64,000 nucleotides of DNA from Rheinheimera baltica DSM 14885. GTDB lineage: Bacteria > Pseudomonadota > Gammaproteobacteria > Enterobacterales > Alteromonadaceae. Below the pieces are notes generated by a model. The model searched no databases and was not told the origin of the DNA. It worked only from the letters and a program-made list of their open reading frames with translations. Within the stretch, counting starts at the first letter, position 1. Each line of letters starts with the position of its first letter. This document shows positions 23,704 to 33,418 of the stretch, piece after piece. Both the position numbers and the translations under genes were made by a program. Location: contig NZ_AUDG01000020.1 of NCBI RefSeq assembly GCF_000425345.1, forward strand, positions 1 through 64,000, in the 5' to 3' direction.

Positions 23704-25146
23704 TTAACGTGTTGAAATTGCTTGTTTAAGTTCTTTCAATGTTTTTCGTTCCACGACAAACAATGCCAGGAGGTAGCTTACTCCGCCCACTGATATCAAC
23801 AGTAACAAGTTTAGGATGCTCGGTGTACCCAACAACTGTTTGGTCGCTATGACACTGATAACCATCAAAGCCGCACTTAACACTATCTTGCTGATGCTAT
23901 ATAAAAATGTACCTAACTGGAAATTAAACAGCCGACTATATCTTATAAGTACAATAATATAGATGAGAGGAAAACCAAGCAGCCACGCCATTGCCAAGCC
24001 AGTAGCGCCTAAATCTGCTGTTATAAACAGTGCTAAAGCAATTATCGCTATCATTATGAGAGTATTGGTAATCAAATAAGATACCTTACCTAGCGCTTTA
24101 GCGGCCGGCTGAAATAATTCGTCACTAAAGCGTAAAGGCATCAGAACTAAGATTAACATGGTTGGAAGAATCGCTGCTTCCCATTTTTGGCCTAGAATAA
24201 TAGGTAAAATATAATCACTTACTGCAGCTAAACCCCAGAAAATAGGTAAGGTAAATAGTAAACCTAAGCGTTGGGCTTTAACAATAAAATATGAAATCTT
24301 AGCAGGCTCATCTTGTAATTGTGAAAATGCGGGAAACGAAATTTCTTTTACTAGAGGAAGTATTTTTCTCTGAGGCATTACTGCAATGTTAAGCGCTACT
24401 GTAAATATGCCAATTTCTGTAGTGCTGAGTAGTAAACCACCAATTGTAATATCTAAGTGGATAAAAATGTACCAAAGCAAGGTGAAAACTGAAATTGAAC
24501 CGCCAAATCGAATGAGTGGTAGAGAATGTTTAACGTTGAAGCTTGGTAAACACGGTGCTGGGTGGTGATATAGTAGCAATGTTACCCTCACTGCAGCAGC
24601 AACAATTCCTCCATACACTAATGCCCAAAAACCGTATCCGTAAATTGCAAAAAGCAAAGTGCTAATAGCGGCTATGATATTTGACATGGCGTCTATTAAT
24701 GCTAATTTTTTAAACGCCATTGCACGTCTTAATAGCGCTGAAGGGATTGTTTCAAAAGCCATTAGCAAGAAACACCAAGCGCTGACCTTGAGTACCTCTG
24801 CTACATATGGAGTTTTGTATAAAGTAGCAATTGGTTCAGCAAGTAAGTACTGAAAGCAAAAAAGTAAAAAGTATATACAAAGTGTTATACCAAAATAGGA
24901 TGAAATAGCAGCTTTGTCCAACGTTCGCGCTTGTACAAGAGGGCTTATCGCGATTGTTGAGGCCATCGTGACCAATAAGCTCGACAAAATGTCTGCTATT
25001 GCTACTATCCCATAGTCTTCTGGCGTTAAAATGCTAATGACCCAAAAGGTAAGTATCCAACGCAGTATTTGGGTTGTCGCTCTACCTAATGCAACCCACT
25101 TCAGCGAGTGCAACACGCTACTTTTTAGCGCTTTATCATTTGTCAT
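23704..25146 (-). CDS. Oligosaccharide flippase (Wzx-like, MOP superfamily)
   Basis: A 480-residue multipass protein (about 12-14 membrane segments) with the MOP/Polysacc_synt layout: SLKWVALGRATTQILRWI, an N-terminal PEDYGIVAIAD and LLSTTEIGIFTVALNIAV. It flips the lipid-linked repeat unit across the inner membrane to the polymerase encoded at 22342. It lies downstream of the sugar transferase on the same strand, 116 bp away. Confidence 0.87.
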   Translation of the reverse strand: MTNDKALKSSVLHSLKWVALGRATTQILRWILTFWVISILTPEDYGIVAIADILSSLLVTMASTIAISPLVQARTLDKAAISSYFGITLCIYFLLFCFQYLLAEPIATLYKTPYVAEVLKVSAWCFLLMAFETIPSALLRRAMAFKKLALIDAMSNIIAAISTLLFAIYGYGFWALVYGGIVAAAVRVTLLLYHHPAPCLPSFNVKHSLPLIRFGGSISVFTLLWYIFIHLDITIGGLLLSTTEIGIFTVALNIAVMPQRKILPLVKEISFPAFSQLQDEPAKISYFIVKAQRLGLLFTLPIFWGLAAVSDYILPIILGQKWEAAILPTMLILVLMPLRFSDELFQPAAKALGKVSYLITNTLIMIAIIALALFITADLGATGLAMAWLLGFPLIYIIVLIRYSRLFNFQLGTFLYSISKIVLSAALMVISVIATKQLLGTPSILNLLLLISVGGVSYLLALFVVERKTLKELKQAISTR

Positions 25147-25262
25147 GCTAAGTGAGACGCCTATCGTAAAAGTAAAGTCACATCATTGGCAACCGCAATT
25201 GCCTTTACCGAATCTAAAGTTGCAAGGTGCTAAGCTTGCAAGCTATTTGCATCGGTCTTCGT

Positions 25263-26669
25263 TCATCTGCCTCTACCAAATAACACGACTTCGACAGTCC
25301 TGATAAGAATAACGAGATCCAATATTAAACTGCGATGCTTAATGTAATATAAATCAAACTTAAGCTTTTCTTGTGCATCTTCAGCTGTTGCACCATAAGG
25401 ATATTTAAGTTGCGCCCAACCGGTTAATCCTGGTTTTACATTGTGACGATTATTGTAGTAGGGAATATTCTTAGCAAGTTCCACAACAAACTCAGGACGC
25501 TCAGGACGAGGGCCAACAAATCCCATTTCACCCTTTAAAACATTGAATAACTGCGGCAATTCGTCAATTCGATAACGGCGAATATAATTACCAACTTTGG
25601 TTACCCGGTTGTCATTTTTCGAAGCCCATTGCGCGCCGTCTTTTTCCGCATCGGTTTTCATACTACGAAATTTCAAAATATAAAATGGGCTGCCATCTAT
25701 TCCAACACGCAGTTGTTTATAAAATACGGGCGCTGATGTTTTTCTACCATCTTCTAGATAAATCAGTAAAGCCGTAATCAGCATGATAGGCCAGGTAAAA
25801 AGCAGTAACATAACGGCGAGTACAACATTTAAAACATAACCAAGACTGGTTCTGAATCTGCGGTTAGACGTTAAGCCATTTGAATGAATTATCCAGCTAG
25901 GATAAATCAGATTTACGGCAATTTGTCCTGTTTCATTTTCTATAAAATCAAGTATCTCTATTATATCAACGCCACGCGTCTTGCATTTGAACAAGTCTTC
26001 TACCGGGAGTTTGTTACGTCGCTCGTCACAGGCAATAACCAGTTGATCAATTTTGTTTTCCATAACGAATTTAAACAAGTTATTACTGTAATCCAGACTT
26101 ATTTGCCGGTTTTGCTGTATCGAAGCTTCTTCGTCACCCTCTATAGAAACGTAGCCGAGGATTTCGAAATCGCGACGGTCAACGTTACGGCGTATACGAC
26201 GCTCTATTATGGAAGCGCGCTTACCTGCACCCAAGATTAAAATACGGCGGCGACTGATTCGATTAATGTCATGCATCTGACAGAACGCTCTAAACAACGA
26301 CACACTAATTGCTGCGATAACTGAGGCGCACAGCAGGTATAATGCGCTTATGTAAACGCTGGGGAATACTTGAAACACGATAAACTGAAGTATTATCGTA
26401 CTAAACACCTGAGTAATAATAACACGCTTAACTACACCCTTGTGGCCTTCACGTAGCTTGTGATCGTATAACCCAACCGACAAGGCACAGAGCATTACCG
26501 TAGCGGCAAAAACAGAAATGTTAATTAAACTCGCTTCAGCGGAGACAACAACGTGGCTGGTATTGTGAATTAATATAGCAATCCAACTTGACAGGCAAAG
26601 CAGTGTCAATTCACCAAACAAAAAGAGTTTGTCAGCGACAGATTTCCTTCCATACCGACTTGCATTCAT
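25263..26669 (-). CDS. PEP-CTERM-associated initiating sugar transferase (EpsB-like)
   Basis: A 468-residue polyprenyl-phosphate sugar-1-phosphate transferase (TIGR03013 type). It has four or five N-terminal membrane segments, then a Rossmann-like domain (RRILILGAGKRA) and a C-terminal bacterial sugar transferase domain with YILKFRSMKTDAEKDG, RRYRIDELPQLFNVLKGE and FVGPRPERPEF. It puts the first sugar-1-phosphate on undecaprenyl phosphate and so starts the repeat unit. The start at ATG 26669 has AAGGA 9 bp upstream. An ATG 24 bp further up (26693) lacks one. Confidence 0.9.
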   Translation of the reverse strand: MNASRYGRKSVADKLFLFGELTLLCLSSWIAILIHNTSHVVVSAEASLINISVFAATVMLCALSVGLYDHKLREGHKGVVKRVIITQVFSTIILQFIVFQVFPSVYISALYLLCASVIAAISVSLFRAFCQMHDINRISRRRILILGAGKRASIIERRIRRNVDRRDFEILGYVSIEGDEEASIQQNRQISLDYSNNLFKFVMENKIDQLVIACDERRNKLPVEDLFKCKTRGVDIIEILDFIENETGQIAVNLIYPSWIIHSNGLTSNRRFRTSLGYVLNVVLAVMLLLFTWPIMLITALLIYLEDGRKTSAPVFYKQLRVGIDGSPFYILKFRSMKTDAEKDGAQWASKNDNRVTKVGNYIRRYRIDELPQLFNVLKGEMGFVGPRPERPEFVVELAKNIPYYNNRHNVKPGLTGWAQLKYPYGATAEDAQEKLKFDLYYIKHRSLILDLVILIRTVEVVLFGRGR

Positions 26670-26859
26670 TTGACAACATCCTTGTGCATCCATTGCGATA
26701 AGACTATCGAGACATAGTCTCTGTACTAACTAGGCTAGTTTAGCTCAGTTCGGTTGAAGTTTACAGAACGAAACGAAAAATTAATTTGCATTTTCTGCAG
26801 CAAAAGCGCAGATTTATGCGCTATATTAGTAATGCATTTGCAAAAGGATGAGCATTATT

Positions 26860-27489
26860 ATGGCATTAGCAATATTGGCAAAGCGTAGCTTAGCGCTATT
26901 TTTTTGTTTTTTAATGGTAGGTTGCGGCAGTACGTACTTGCCAAACGCTACCGTACACAACTCTCTGACAACATCTGTCGATAATTACCAATATTTGATA
27001 GGTCCAAACGACAGTGTTACAATTTTCGTTTGGCGCAACCCTGAGCTTTCTGGCAGCTTTATTGTTCGCCCTGATGGCAAGATATCAACTTCATTAGTAG
27101 AAGATGTGCCAGTTAGTGGTAAAACGCCAACTCAGCTAGCACGGGAAATGGAAGGAATATTAAGCAAGTATATTCGCGACCCTGTAGTTACGGTGTCAGT
27201 GACTAACTTCGTCGGGCCGTACAGTGAACAAATTAGAGTTATAGGTGCCGCAACAAACCCTCAGGCAATAAGTTATCGCGAATATATGACGTTACTGGAT
27301 TTGATGATCGCTGTTGGCGGGTTAACCGAATTTGCTGCAGGTAATAGTGCCAAGTTAGTTCGTGTAACAGATGGCTCTCAAGTCACGTATGATTTACGGT
27401 TAGATGATCTTATCCGTGATGGAAATATTGCCGCTAACGTAGATATACTGCCAGGTGACGTAGTTATTATTCCTGAAGCTTGGTTTTAA
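26860..27489 (+). CDS. XrtA-system polysaccharide export lipoprotein (Wza-like)
   Basis: A 209-residue lipoprotein (lipobox MVGC) of the Poly_export family (TIGR03027). The core GPNDSVTIFVWRNPELSGSF followed by VRPDGKI and the SLBB-like part (YREYMTLLDLMIAVGGLTEFA) are diagnostic. It forms the outer-membrane or periplasmic part of the export channel. The ATG at 26860 is chosen over 26848 because AAAGGA at 26843-26848 then has normal spacing. It starts the export operon. Confidence 0.9.
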   Translation: MALAILAKRSLALFFCFLMVGCGSTYLPNATVHNSLTTSVDNYQYLIGPNDSVTIFVWRNPELSGSFIVRPDGKISTSLVEDVPVSGKTPTQLAREMEGILSKYIRDPVVTVSVTNFVGPYSEQIRVIGAATNPQAISYREYMTLLDLMIAVGGLTEFAAGNSAKLVRVTDGSQVTYDLRLDDLIRDGNIAANVDILPGDVVIIPEAWF

Positions 27490-27527
27490 GCGCGATTATT
27501 TTTTGTAGTACCGTCATGGAGTGACAG

Positions 27528-29093
27528 ATGAAACAACTCACAGAGGCTATTGAGCAAATTACAACCTACAGCCGGGGGGTATGGTTACATAGACGTTATG
27601 TAATTATTACTGCCTGGTTGGCATGTTTGTTAGGTTGGTATGTTGTACATCAGCTTCCACCTGTTTATGAATCTGAATCAAAACTCTACGTCGAAACACA
27701 AACAATGTTGGAGCCGTTGCTTAAAGGTATTGCGATTCGTAACAATCCGGATCAGGAAATTAAGTTACTCGCTAAAACCCTGCTCAGTCGCCCTAATTTG
27801 GTGAAAATAGCGCGAGAAACAGATCTGGATTTACAAGCGGTAAACGATAAACAATATGAATCGCTTATTGATACGCTTATGGAAGACATAAAAATACAAT
27901 CTTCCGGTCGTGAAAACATCTATGTGATTCGTTATCACAATAAATCCCCCCAGTTGGCACTTAAAGTCGTGCAAGCAACATTAAATACTTTTGTAGAAAA
28001 TCATCTGGGTTCTTCCAGAGCTGACTCTAAGGGTGCTGAAAAGTTTTTAAGTGAACAAATCGCTGAATACGAGACCAGATTGGTTGAGGCTGAGCGGAAG
28101 CTATCTGAATTTAAGAAAAACAAAATGTTTATGATGCCCAGTTCAGAAAGCAATTATTATTCTCGCTTAAGTGCTGAGAAGCAAAACCTGGAATCTGCTA
28201 CGTTAGAATTGCAGCAACTAGAAACACGTTTAGTTCTAGCTAAGGCTCAGCTTGCTCCTGGCTCCTCTGACGGTGGTTCGACGGTATCACCAGACTTTGT
28301 TACGCCATTTGATGAACGAATTGCTTCACTTAATACCAGTCTTGATGGTTTGTTAATTAAGTATACCGAGAACCATCCTGATGTTGTTGAAACCCAGCGG
28401 TTGCTTAGTTTTTTAAAACAGCAGCGCCAAGAAATGTTGACTCAGGTTGCATCCAGTGACCAGAGTGCCGGTGTGGCAAATGAGTATGTACAACAACTCA
28501 AGATGAATGTGTCAGAGCTGGAAGCGCAAGTGGCGTCAGTCAGAGTAAAAGTGGCCGCGTATTCACGAAAAGTTGTTGAGTTTGAAAGCAGATTAAGCCA
28601 GATACCAGAAATTGAGGCAGAATACACTGGTTTAAACCGGGATTATGAGATTAACCGCTCACAATATGAAGCGCTTTTGACACGTCGTGAAGCGGCCGAA
28701 TTGGCACGAAAAGCCGACGTTTCTGAACAAGATGCCCAATTTAGAGTGATTGATCCACCGCGTGTTCCCATTACACCGTCAGGGCCAAAGCGTTTATTAC
28801 TCTATACTGCTGTATTGATAGGTGCATTTGGACTTGGTGTCATGATCGCATTCATTCGTAGTCAAATATCGCCTACGCTGATATCCGTGTCTCAACTTAG
28901 AACGATTTCTGAAATTCCGGTATTTGGCTTTGTATCGCATACTAATAAGCCGCAGTTGTTGCGCCGTATTCGTTTGCATTTCATCTATTTTGTATTGTTA
29001 ACAGGGCTGTTACTAACGTTGTATGCCACCATAATGGTTAATGAACTGCTTTTTGGTGGTACCGCTGAAGCAATATCGAGGGTTTTAAAGTGA
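27528..29093 (+). CDS. XrtA-system chain length determinant (Wzz-like)
   Basis: A 521-residue inner-membrane protein of the polysaccharide copolymerase family (TIGR03007). Membrane segment 1 is at about 25-42, a long periplasmic coiled-coil follows (residues about 160-400 with SEFKKNKMF and SRLSQIPEIEAEYTGLNRDY), and membrane segments lie near 425-445 and 485-510. It controls polymer length and works with the cytoplasmic kinase encoded next, whose GTG start overlaps its stop by 4 bp. Confidence 0.9.
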   Translation: MKQLTEAIEQITTYSRGVWLHRRYVIITAWLACLLGWYVVHQLPPVYESESKLYVETQTMLEPLLKGIAIRNNPDQEIKLLAKTLLSRPNLVKIARETDLDLQAVNDKQYESLIDTLMEDIKIQSSGRENIYVIRYHNKSPQLALKVVQATLNTFVENHLGSSRADSKGAEKFLSEQIAEYETRLVEAERKLSEFKKNKMFMMPSSESNYYSRLSAEKQNLESATLELQQLETRLVLAKAQLAPGSSDGGSTVSPDFVTPFDERIASLNTSLDGLLIKYTENHPDVVETQRLLSFLKQQRQEMLTQVASSDQSAGVANEYVQQLKMNVSELEAQVASVRVKVAAYSRKVVEFESRLSQIPEIEAEYTGLNRDYEINRSQYEALLTRREAAELARKADVSEQDAQFRVIDPPRVPITPSGPKRLLLYTAVLIGAFGLGVMIAFIRSQISPTLISVSQLRTISEIPVFGFVSHTNKPQLLRRIRLHFIYFVLLTGLLLTLYATIMVNELLFGGTAEAISRVLK

Positions 29094-29995
29094 GTATCAT
29101 AGAAAAAGCACTTGATAAACAGTTGTCAGCGAAATCTACAACTGTGAAGCAAGAAGCAAAATTTTCAACCATTGAGTCGTTGGAACAAATCGATAAGCCT
29201 GCGGAGAGCAAGGTTACACAACCTGCTTCGTTAAATGTTGCAAGTAAGTTTAAAAATGATATTTCTCGCAGTATTGAGTTGGACCTTGAAGATTTAGAGC
29301 AGCGCCATTTCGTGTCCTTATCGTCCAAGCGTCGCGCTATCAATGAAGAATTTAGCGTAATAAAGCGCAAGCTTATTAATAATGCATTTGGTCAGTTAAG
29401 TTCGTCTCTTAAGCATCCAAACCTTATTTTGGTAAGCAGTTCACGGCCGGGTGAAGGAAAAACGTTTACGTCTGTTAATTTGGCGCTGAGTATTGCATTG
29501 GAACAAGACAAAACCGTTCTGTTGGTCGATGCGGATGTATTGCGGCCACAAGTGGCCAAGACGCTGGGTTTTGAAAGTGGTATTGGCCTTACAGACTATT
29601 TATCTTCTGATGACATAGACGTGCAAGATATTATCTTATCAACTAATGTTGAGCGATTGAAGATTATCCCAGCCGGCAGAGCGCACCATTTATCAACCGA
29701 GCTACTGGCAAGTAAGAAAATGGCTGAGCTGGTAGATGAGTTTGCTACACGTTACAAAGATCGTATTGTGTTGTTTGATGCTCCTCCATTACTCGGCGTA
29801 AATGAAACGGCAGTTGTAGCAATGATGTGTGGTCAAGCGCTTATTGTGCTTGAAGAAAATAAGTCAAAATTGGCTGAAATTGAACAATCTATCGCGCTGA
29901 TACCACCTGAAATTGCTGTAGGTTTTGTCATTAACAAAGCGCATCGGACTCAGGTTGGAGAATACGGATACGGATATTACTATGGTGGTGCCTAA
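29090..29995 (+). CDS. XrtA-associated tyrosine autokinase
   Basis: A 301-residue BY-kinase (TIGR03018 type). Walker A is SRPGEGKTFTS (118-128), Walker A' is VLLVDAD (143-149) and Walker B is IVLFDAPP. A Tyr cluster (YGYGYYYGG) at the very C-terminus is the likely autophosphorylation tail. Phosphorylation cycles of such kinases control assembly of the Wzz-like partner. The GTG start overlaps the Wzz stop by 4 bp. The next gene starts inside its last codons. Confidence 0.9.
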   Translation: MSIIEKALDKQLSAKSTTVKQEAKFSTIESLEQIDKPAESKVTQPASLNVASKFKNDISRSIELDLEDLEQRHFVSLSSKRRAINEEFSVIKRKLINNAFGQLSSSLKHPNLILVSSSRPGEGKTFTSVNLALSIALEQDKTVLLVDADVLRPQVAKTLGFESGIGLTDYLSSDDIDVQDIILSTNVERLKIIPAGRAHHLSTELLASKKMAELVDEFATRYKDRIVLFDAPPLLGVNETAVVAMMCGQALIVLEENKSKLAEIEQSIALIPPEIAVGFVINKAHRTQVGEYGYGYYYGGA

Positions 29996-31592
29996 ACTGC
30001 CCAGAGTAGTATGGTTACTAGTGCCCCTATGCTTGATAAGCAGTAACATGTTGCTTGCTGGCGATTTGCAAATTAAGCCTGGTATTGTCGTTGATATGTA
30101 TGGCTACCAGATTAAGCAAGCCCAAAGTAGTGAGTGGGATGAGGGCGCCGCCCTCGCAGCAACGCCAAATATTGCATTTCTTTTTGATAGTAAATATTTA
30201 GTTTCAGTACTGGATTGGAAGCAAAAAAATGTTTTTTATGATGACGCGCAACGGTCAGACAAAACATTAGATTATATTGATTTTAACAGCCGATTATCTG
30301 CCTGGGATGATAGGGTAGCGCTATCGTTGAATGCCGGAGAAGGTTACCGTCTTAGAAATACGCAGCGCGGTGTTTTTGCGGATGAGATAACCGGGTTTTC
30401 GCAACTGAGTAAAACTCGTTATATGGGAACTTCGTTGGCGTTAAGTACTGCCAGACACCGTGCGACCCAAGGCGCTGTGAATTTTACTGCCAGAAAGATT
30501 AATTCTGAACTTCCTGTAATTAATGATGACGATCCTCAGTTTAACGAAGCCACATTTGATAATGCGCTTTATGAGATGAATTTCGCTTTAGGCACTGCAC
30601 AGCGTACTGTCGGTGTTTTTTGGCAAATAAGTGGCCGTTATGCAGAAAATGTTCGTGAAAATGCTATCGATCTTACGTCTGAAAACATTGAAGCGGTGTT
30701 GGCTTTACCTTTATTAGAACAATGGGCGTGGGTCAGTAAAGCCCGTTATGAGTCAAATGAGCTGTACGCAAATGCTGACAATGAATTCGGCTCAGTGGGT
30801 ACCGGTTTAGAATACAGAATCGGCAAAGCGTCTTATATAAATTTGACATACAACGTGTTTCGGCGGGATCAGCTTCTGCTTGAGGACGGAGATTATTGGG
30901 CGTTAGATATGTTGTTGGCGCCCACGCGGCGTTCGTCAATTAAAGTGAGTTTAGATCAGCGCTATTATGGCCGTTCAGTTGAAGTCTCAGGTCGTTATCG
31001 CTTACGACATGTCTCTGCTCAGTTAACATACAATGAGCGCCTTAGAGTTATGAATGGTTTAGAAACTGAGGTTAATAATCTTGGTGTGCTTGTTTGTCCC
31101 GGTGGGTCGAGCGCTGCTGCTGATTGTTTTTTACCTCCATCGGCTAATTATGAATTATTACCTGGCGAGTATCTGCAAAACGTCTACGCCAATGAAATAG
31201 AATTCAACGAAAGTGTTGTTTTACGAAAAAGTGGGCTCTTCAATCTAGTTTATGACAAAAACAGACTCGTTTACGGTTTAAGTCTCAGTCGGAGTGAAGA
31301 CGAGTATGTCGAAACAAACCGCTTTAATATTACAGATAACGTAACCGTGTTTGGTAAGTGGCGATTATCACCTACGATGCAGTTATCAACGGAATATAGC
31401 TGGTATGAATTGCAGTTTTCTACTGAACAGCGAACAGATAGAAGCATCAGAATTAAAGCGGGTATTAGCTTTGAAATTAATTCCCGCTCAGATATTTCAC
31501 TGAATGCACAACGCGTCTCACGTGATTCCAATCTGCAAGAGTTTGATCTTGAAGAAAATCGGGCATGGGTTACTTACGCCTATAACTTTTGA
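29982..31592 (+). CDS. PEP-CTERM-associated outer-membrane beta-barrel protein
   Basis: A 536-residue protein (TIGR03016 type) with a signal peptide (MVVPKLPRVVWLLVPLCLIS, cleavage near LAG-D) and many amphipathic beta-strands with aromatic ends, closing with AWVTYAYNF, a C-terminal Phe typical of outer-membrane barrels. It probably forms the secretion pore or an outer-membrane partner of polysaccharide export. I take the ATG at 29982, inside the end of the kinase gene, because a signal peptide follows directly; an upstream GTG/TTG-type start at 29925 would put 19 hydrophilic residues before it. Confidence 0.82.
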   Translation: MVVPKLPRVVWLLVPLCLISSNMLLAGDLQIKPGIVVDMYGYQIKQAQSSEWDEGAALAATPNIAFLFDSKYLVSVLDWKQKNVFYDDAQRSDKTLDYIDFNSRLSAWDDRVALSLNAGEGYRLRNTQRGVFADEITGFSQLSKTRYMGTSLALSTARHRATQGAVNFTARKINSELPVINDDDPQFNEATFDNALYEMNFALGTAQRTVGVFWQISGRYAENVRENAIDLTSENIEAVLALPLLEQWAWVSKARYESNELYANADNEFGSVGTGLEYRIGKASYINLTYNVFRRDQLLLEDGDYWALDMLLAPTRRSSIKVSLDQRYYGRSVEVSGRYRLRHVSAQLTYNERLRVMNGLETEVNNLGVLVCPGGSSAAADCFLPPSANYELLPGEYLQNVYANEIEFNESVVLRKSGLFNLVYDKNRLVYGLSLSRSEDEYVETNRFNITDNVTVFGKWRLSPTMQLSTEYSWYELQFSTEQRTDRSIRIKAGISFEINSRSDISLNAQRVSRDSNLQEFDLEENRAWVTYAYNF

Positions 31593-31630
31593 TTCGACTA
31601 AGTAAATGTCGAAGTGGCAAGGTTTATCTA

Positions 31631-31660
31631 GATAAAACGCAATACTTATTGCGTTTTATC
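31631..31660. terminator. Inverted repeat/terminator between convergent genes
   Basis: GATAAAACGCAATA and TTGCGTTTTATC form a stem around CTTA. The minus-strand ATPase stop codon lies inside the repeat. It likely ends the converging barrel-protein and ATPase transcripts. Confidence 0.7.
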
Positions 31661-32641
31661 TTCACGTTGTTGTAAGGCTTTATGTTGTTTCTTCAGCAAC
31701 TCATCCATTTCCTGTAATAACCTAAGTTTCTCCTCAATAACAGAATTTAATGTTGAAGATAAAGTCGTCTGGCTTGAAATGGCTTGTTGAGGTTGCTGGA
31801 TTGACGGTAACGATTGCTCGGGTGCGACATTAGCAATCTCTTGGTTTATTTCCTCAATAACAAGTTGGATATCTTCGCAGGTAAGTTGCTGCTTGTCTTC
31901 CAGATAGCCGTAAAGTAAAACCCTGTCCATTAACGTATTTATTTTACGCGGCACACCTTTACTTTGTCTATGTAACAGCGCAAAGCAGTCATCTTGTAGC
32001 ATGGTAGTTTCACCACCAGCCTGATTAATTCGATATTGAATGTAGGCTTTAGTATCATCCAACTGGAAAGCTGACAAATTGGATGAAGCAATAATGCGTT
32101 GTCTGAATTGCTCCATATTGGGAGCTTGTACTATGGCGTTAAGTTCGTTCTGGCCAAGTAAAAAACTTTGTAGTAAAGGCTTACCGTTAAACTGAAAGTT
32201 AGACAACATTCTCAGCTCTTCTATTGAGGCAAGTGGCAAGTTTTGTGCTTCATCGACTAACAACAGGGCACGCCGATGTTGCGAGTGTAAACGCTTAAGA
32301 TAATTATAAATAGCATCCAGGTAACTGGCTTTACTATGCTCAGTAACGACCAGATTAAAGCAGGATGCAATCATGCGAATTAAATCATCGGGCTCTAACT
32401 TAGAGGTGACAATTTGTTTAGCGATAATTTCATCCTGGCTCAACTGACTAAGTAATTGGTTAGCTATGGTCGTTTTACCGGTCCCGACATCACCGGTAAT
32501 CACAATAAATCCTTCACCTTGCGAAAGACCATATTGTAAATAGGCTAGGGCACGTTTGTGTAATTTACTCGCATAGAACCAATTAGGGCTAGGTGTGAGC
32601 TGAAATGGTCGGTCCTTGAATCCATAGTACTTTTCGTACAT
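31646..32641 (-). CDS. XrtA/PEP-CTERM-associated AAA ATPase
   Basis: A 331-residue ExeA-like AAA ATPase (TIGR03015 type). Walker A is GDVGTGKTT (50-58) and Walker B is LLLVDEAQNL; the N-terminal YYGFKDRPFQLTPSPNWFY is the family signature. The C-terminal 50 residues are Gln/Ser-rich with a coiled-coil. It may supply energy or regulate assembly of the export machine. It is separated from the rest of the locus by strand but lies directly next to it. Confidence 0.88.
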   Translation of the reverse strand: MYEKYYGFKDRPFQLTPSPNWFYASKLHKRALAYLQYGLSQGEGFIVITGDVGTGKTTIANQLLSQLSQDEIIAKQIVTSKLEPDDLIRMIASCFNLVVTEHSKASYLDAIYNYLKRLHSQHRRALLLVDEAQNLPLASIEELRMLSNFQFNGKPLLQSFLLGQNELNAIVQAPNMEQFRQRIIASSNLSAFQLDDTKAYIQYRINQAGGETTMLQDDCFALLHRQSKGVPRKINTLMDRVLLYGYLEDKQQLTCEDIQLVIEEINQEIANVAPEQSLPSIQQPQQAISSQTTLSSTLNSVIEEKLRLLQEMDELLKKQHKALQQREDKTQ

Positions 32642-32902
32642 CGCTGATCATCCTTTCATTATATGCAGCCACTAAGGCTTGAGCTTACACGTCGTTGTTA
32701 GTGTATACAAAAAGTGGCACGAACACGATGCTATCTGTCAGTTCCCGTAGTCGTTTTTTGTTGTTACATTTCTCTGTTGGGGCATTGTCGTTGTTTTTGT
32801 CAATTAAGCTATTAGAAAAACAGTATTTTCAATGGCTATTGTTGAATTAAACAGCGTTGCGTTTAAAAAATATCCGAACGCACAATCGAGCTGAAAAAAC
32901 TG
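32642..32902. other. Intergenic region upstream of the tRNA operon
   Basis: No gene is seen here. It holds the upstream region of the ATPase gene (minus) and leads to the tRNA promoter. GTGGCACG at about 32714 looks like half of a sigma-54 site, but the GC dinucleotide is 12, not 10, bases after GG, so I reject it. Confidence 0.5.
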
Positions 32903-32931
32903 TTGACACATTTTAGGTGGCACCCTAGAAT
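32903..32931 (+). promoter_or_regulatory. Strong sigma-70-type promoter of the tRNA operon
   Basis: TTGACA (32903-32908) is a perfect -35 and TAGAAT (32926-32931) a near-perfect -10, with an ideal 17 bp spacer. The following GCGCCCC is a GC-rich discriminator typical of stringently controlled stable-RNA promoters. Confidence 0.9.
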
Positions 32932-32981
32932 GCGCCCCGAGTTCAGCGCTAACGTAAGTTAGTTCGCGGCTCAAAAAGTGT

Positions 32982-33057
<76 letters not shown>

Positions 33058-33071
33058 AGATTTTTTAGTGC

Positions 33072-33147
33072 GTCCCCTTCGTCTAGAGGCCTAGGACACC
33101 GCCCTTTCACGGCGGTAACAGGGGTTCGAATCCCCTAGGGGACGCCA
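33072..33147 (+). tRNA. tRNA-Glu (anticodon TTC), copy 1
   Basis: A 76-nt tRNA with acceptor GTCCCCT/AGGGGAC, anticodon stem CCGCC/GGCGG around CTTTCAC, T-loop GTTCGAATC and encoded CCA. It is identical to copies 2 and 3. Confidence 0.97.
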
Positions 33148-33175
33148 CTTCATTCTACGTTTTATCTGTTACTGT

Positions 33176-33251
33176 GTCCCCTTCGTCTAGAGGCCTAGGA
33201 CACCGCCCTTTCACGGCGGTAACAGGGGTTCGAATCCCCTAGGGGACGCCA
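33176..33251 (+). tRNA. tRNA-Glu (anticodon TTC), copy 2
   Basis: Identical over 76 nt to copy 1, starting 104 bases after it. The spacer keeps the ACGTTTTATCTGTTACT block, showing that the repeat unit is gene plus spacer. Confidence 0.97.
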
Positions 33252-33280
33252 CTTTATACTAACGTTTTATCTGTTACTAT

Positions 33281-33356
33281 GTCCCCTTCGTCTAGAGGCC
33301 TAGGACACCGCCCTTTCACGGCGGTAACAGGGGTTCGAATCCCCTAGGGGACGCCA
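33281..33356 (+). tRNA. tRNA-Glu (anticodon TTC), copy 3
   Basis: Identical over 76 nt to copies 1 and 2, starting 105 bases after copy 2. Last tRNA of the operon; no clear terminator hairpin is visible in the 62 bp before the convergent tesA gene. Confidence 0.97.
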
Positions 33357-33418
33357 CTTCTTTTATTACCCAATTCTGTAAATACATCTAATAACAAATT
33401 TCGGTATTTTTACTTATT

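Noticed and set aside
32714-32735. GTGGCACG near 32714 as a sigma-54 promoter
   Set aside because: The GC dinucleotide is 12 bases after GG, not 10.
33072-33356. The tandem tRNA-Glu repeat as a CRISPR array
   Set aside because: The repeat units are complete tRNA genes with cloverleaf folds and near-identical spacers.
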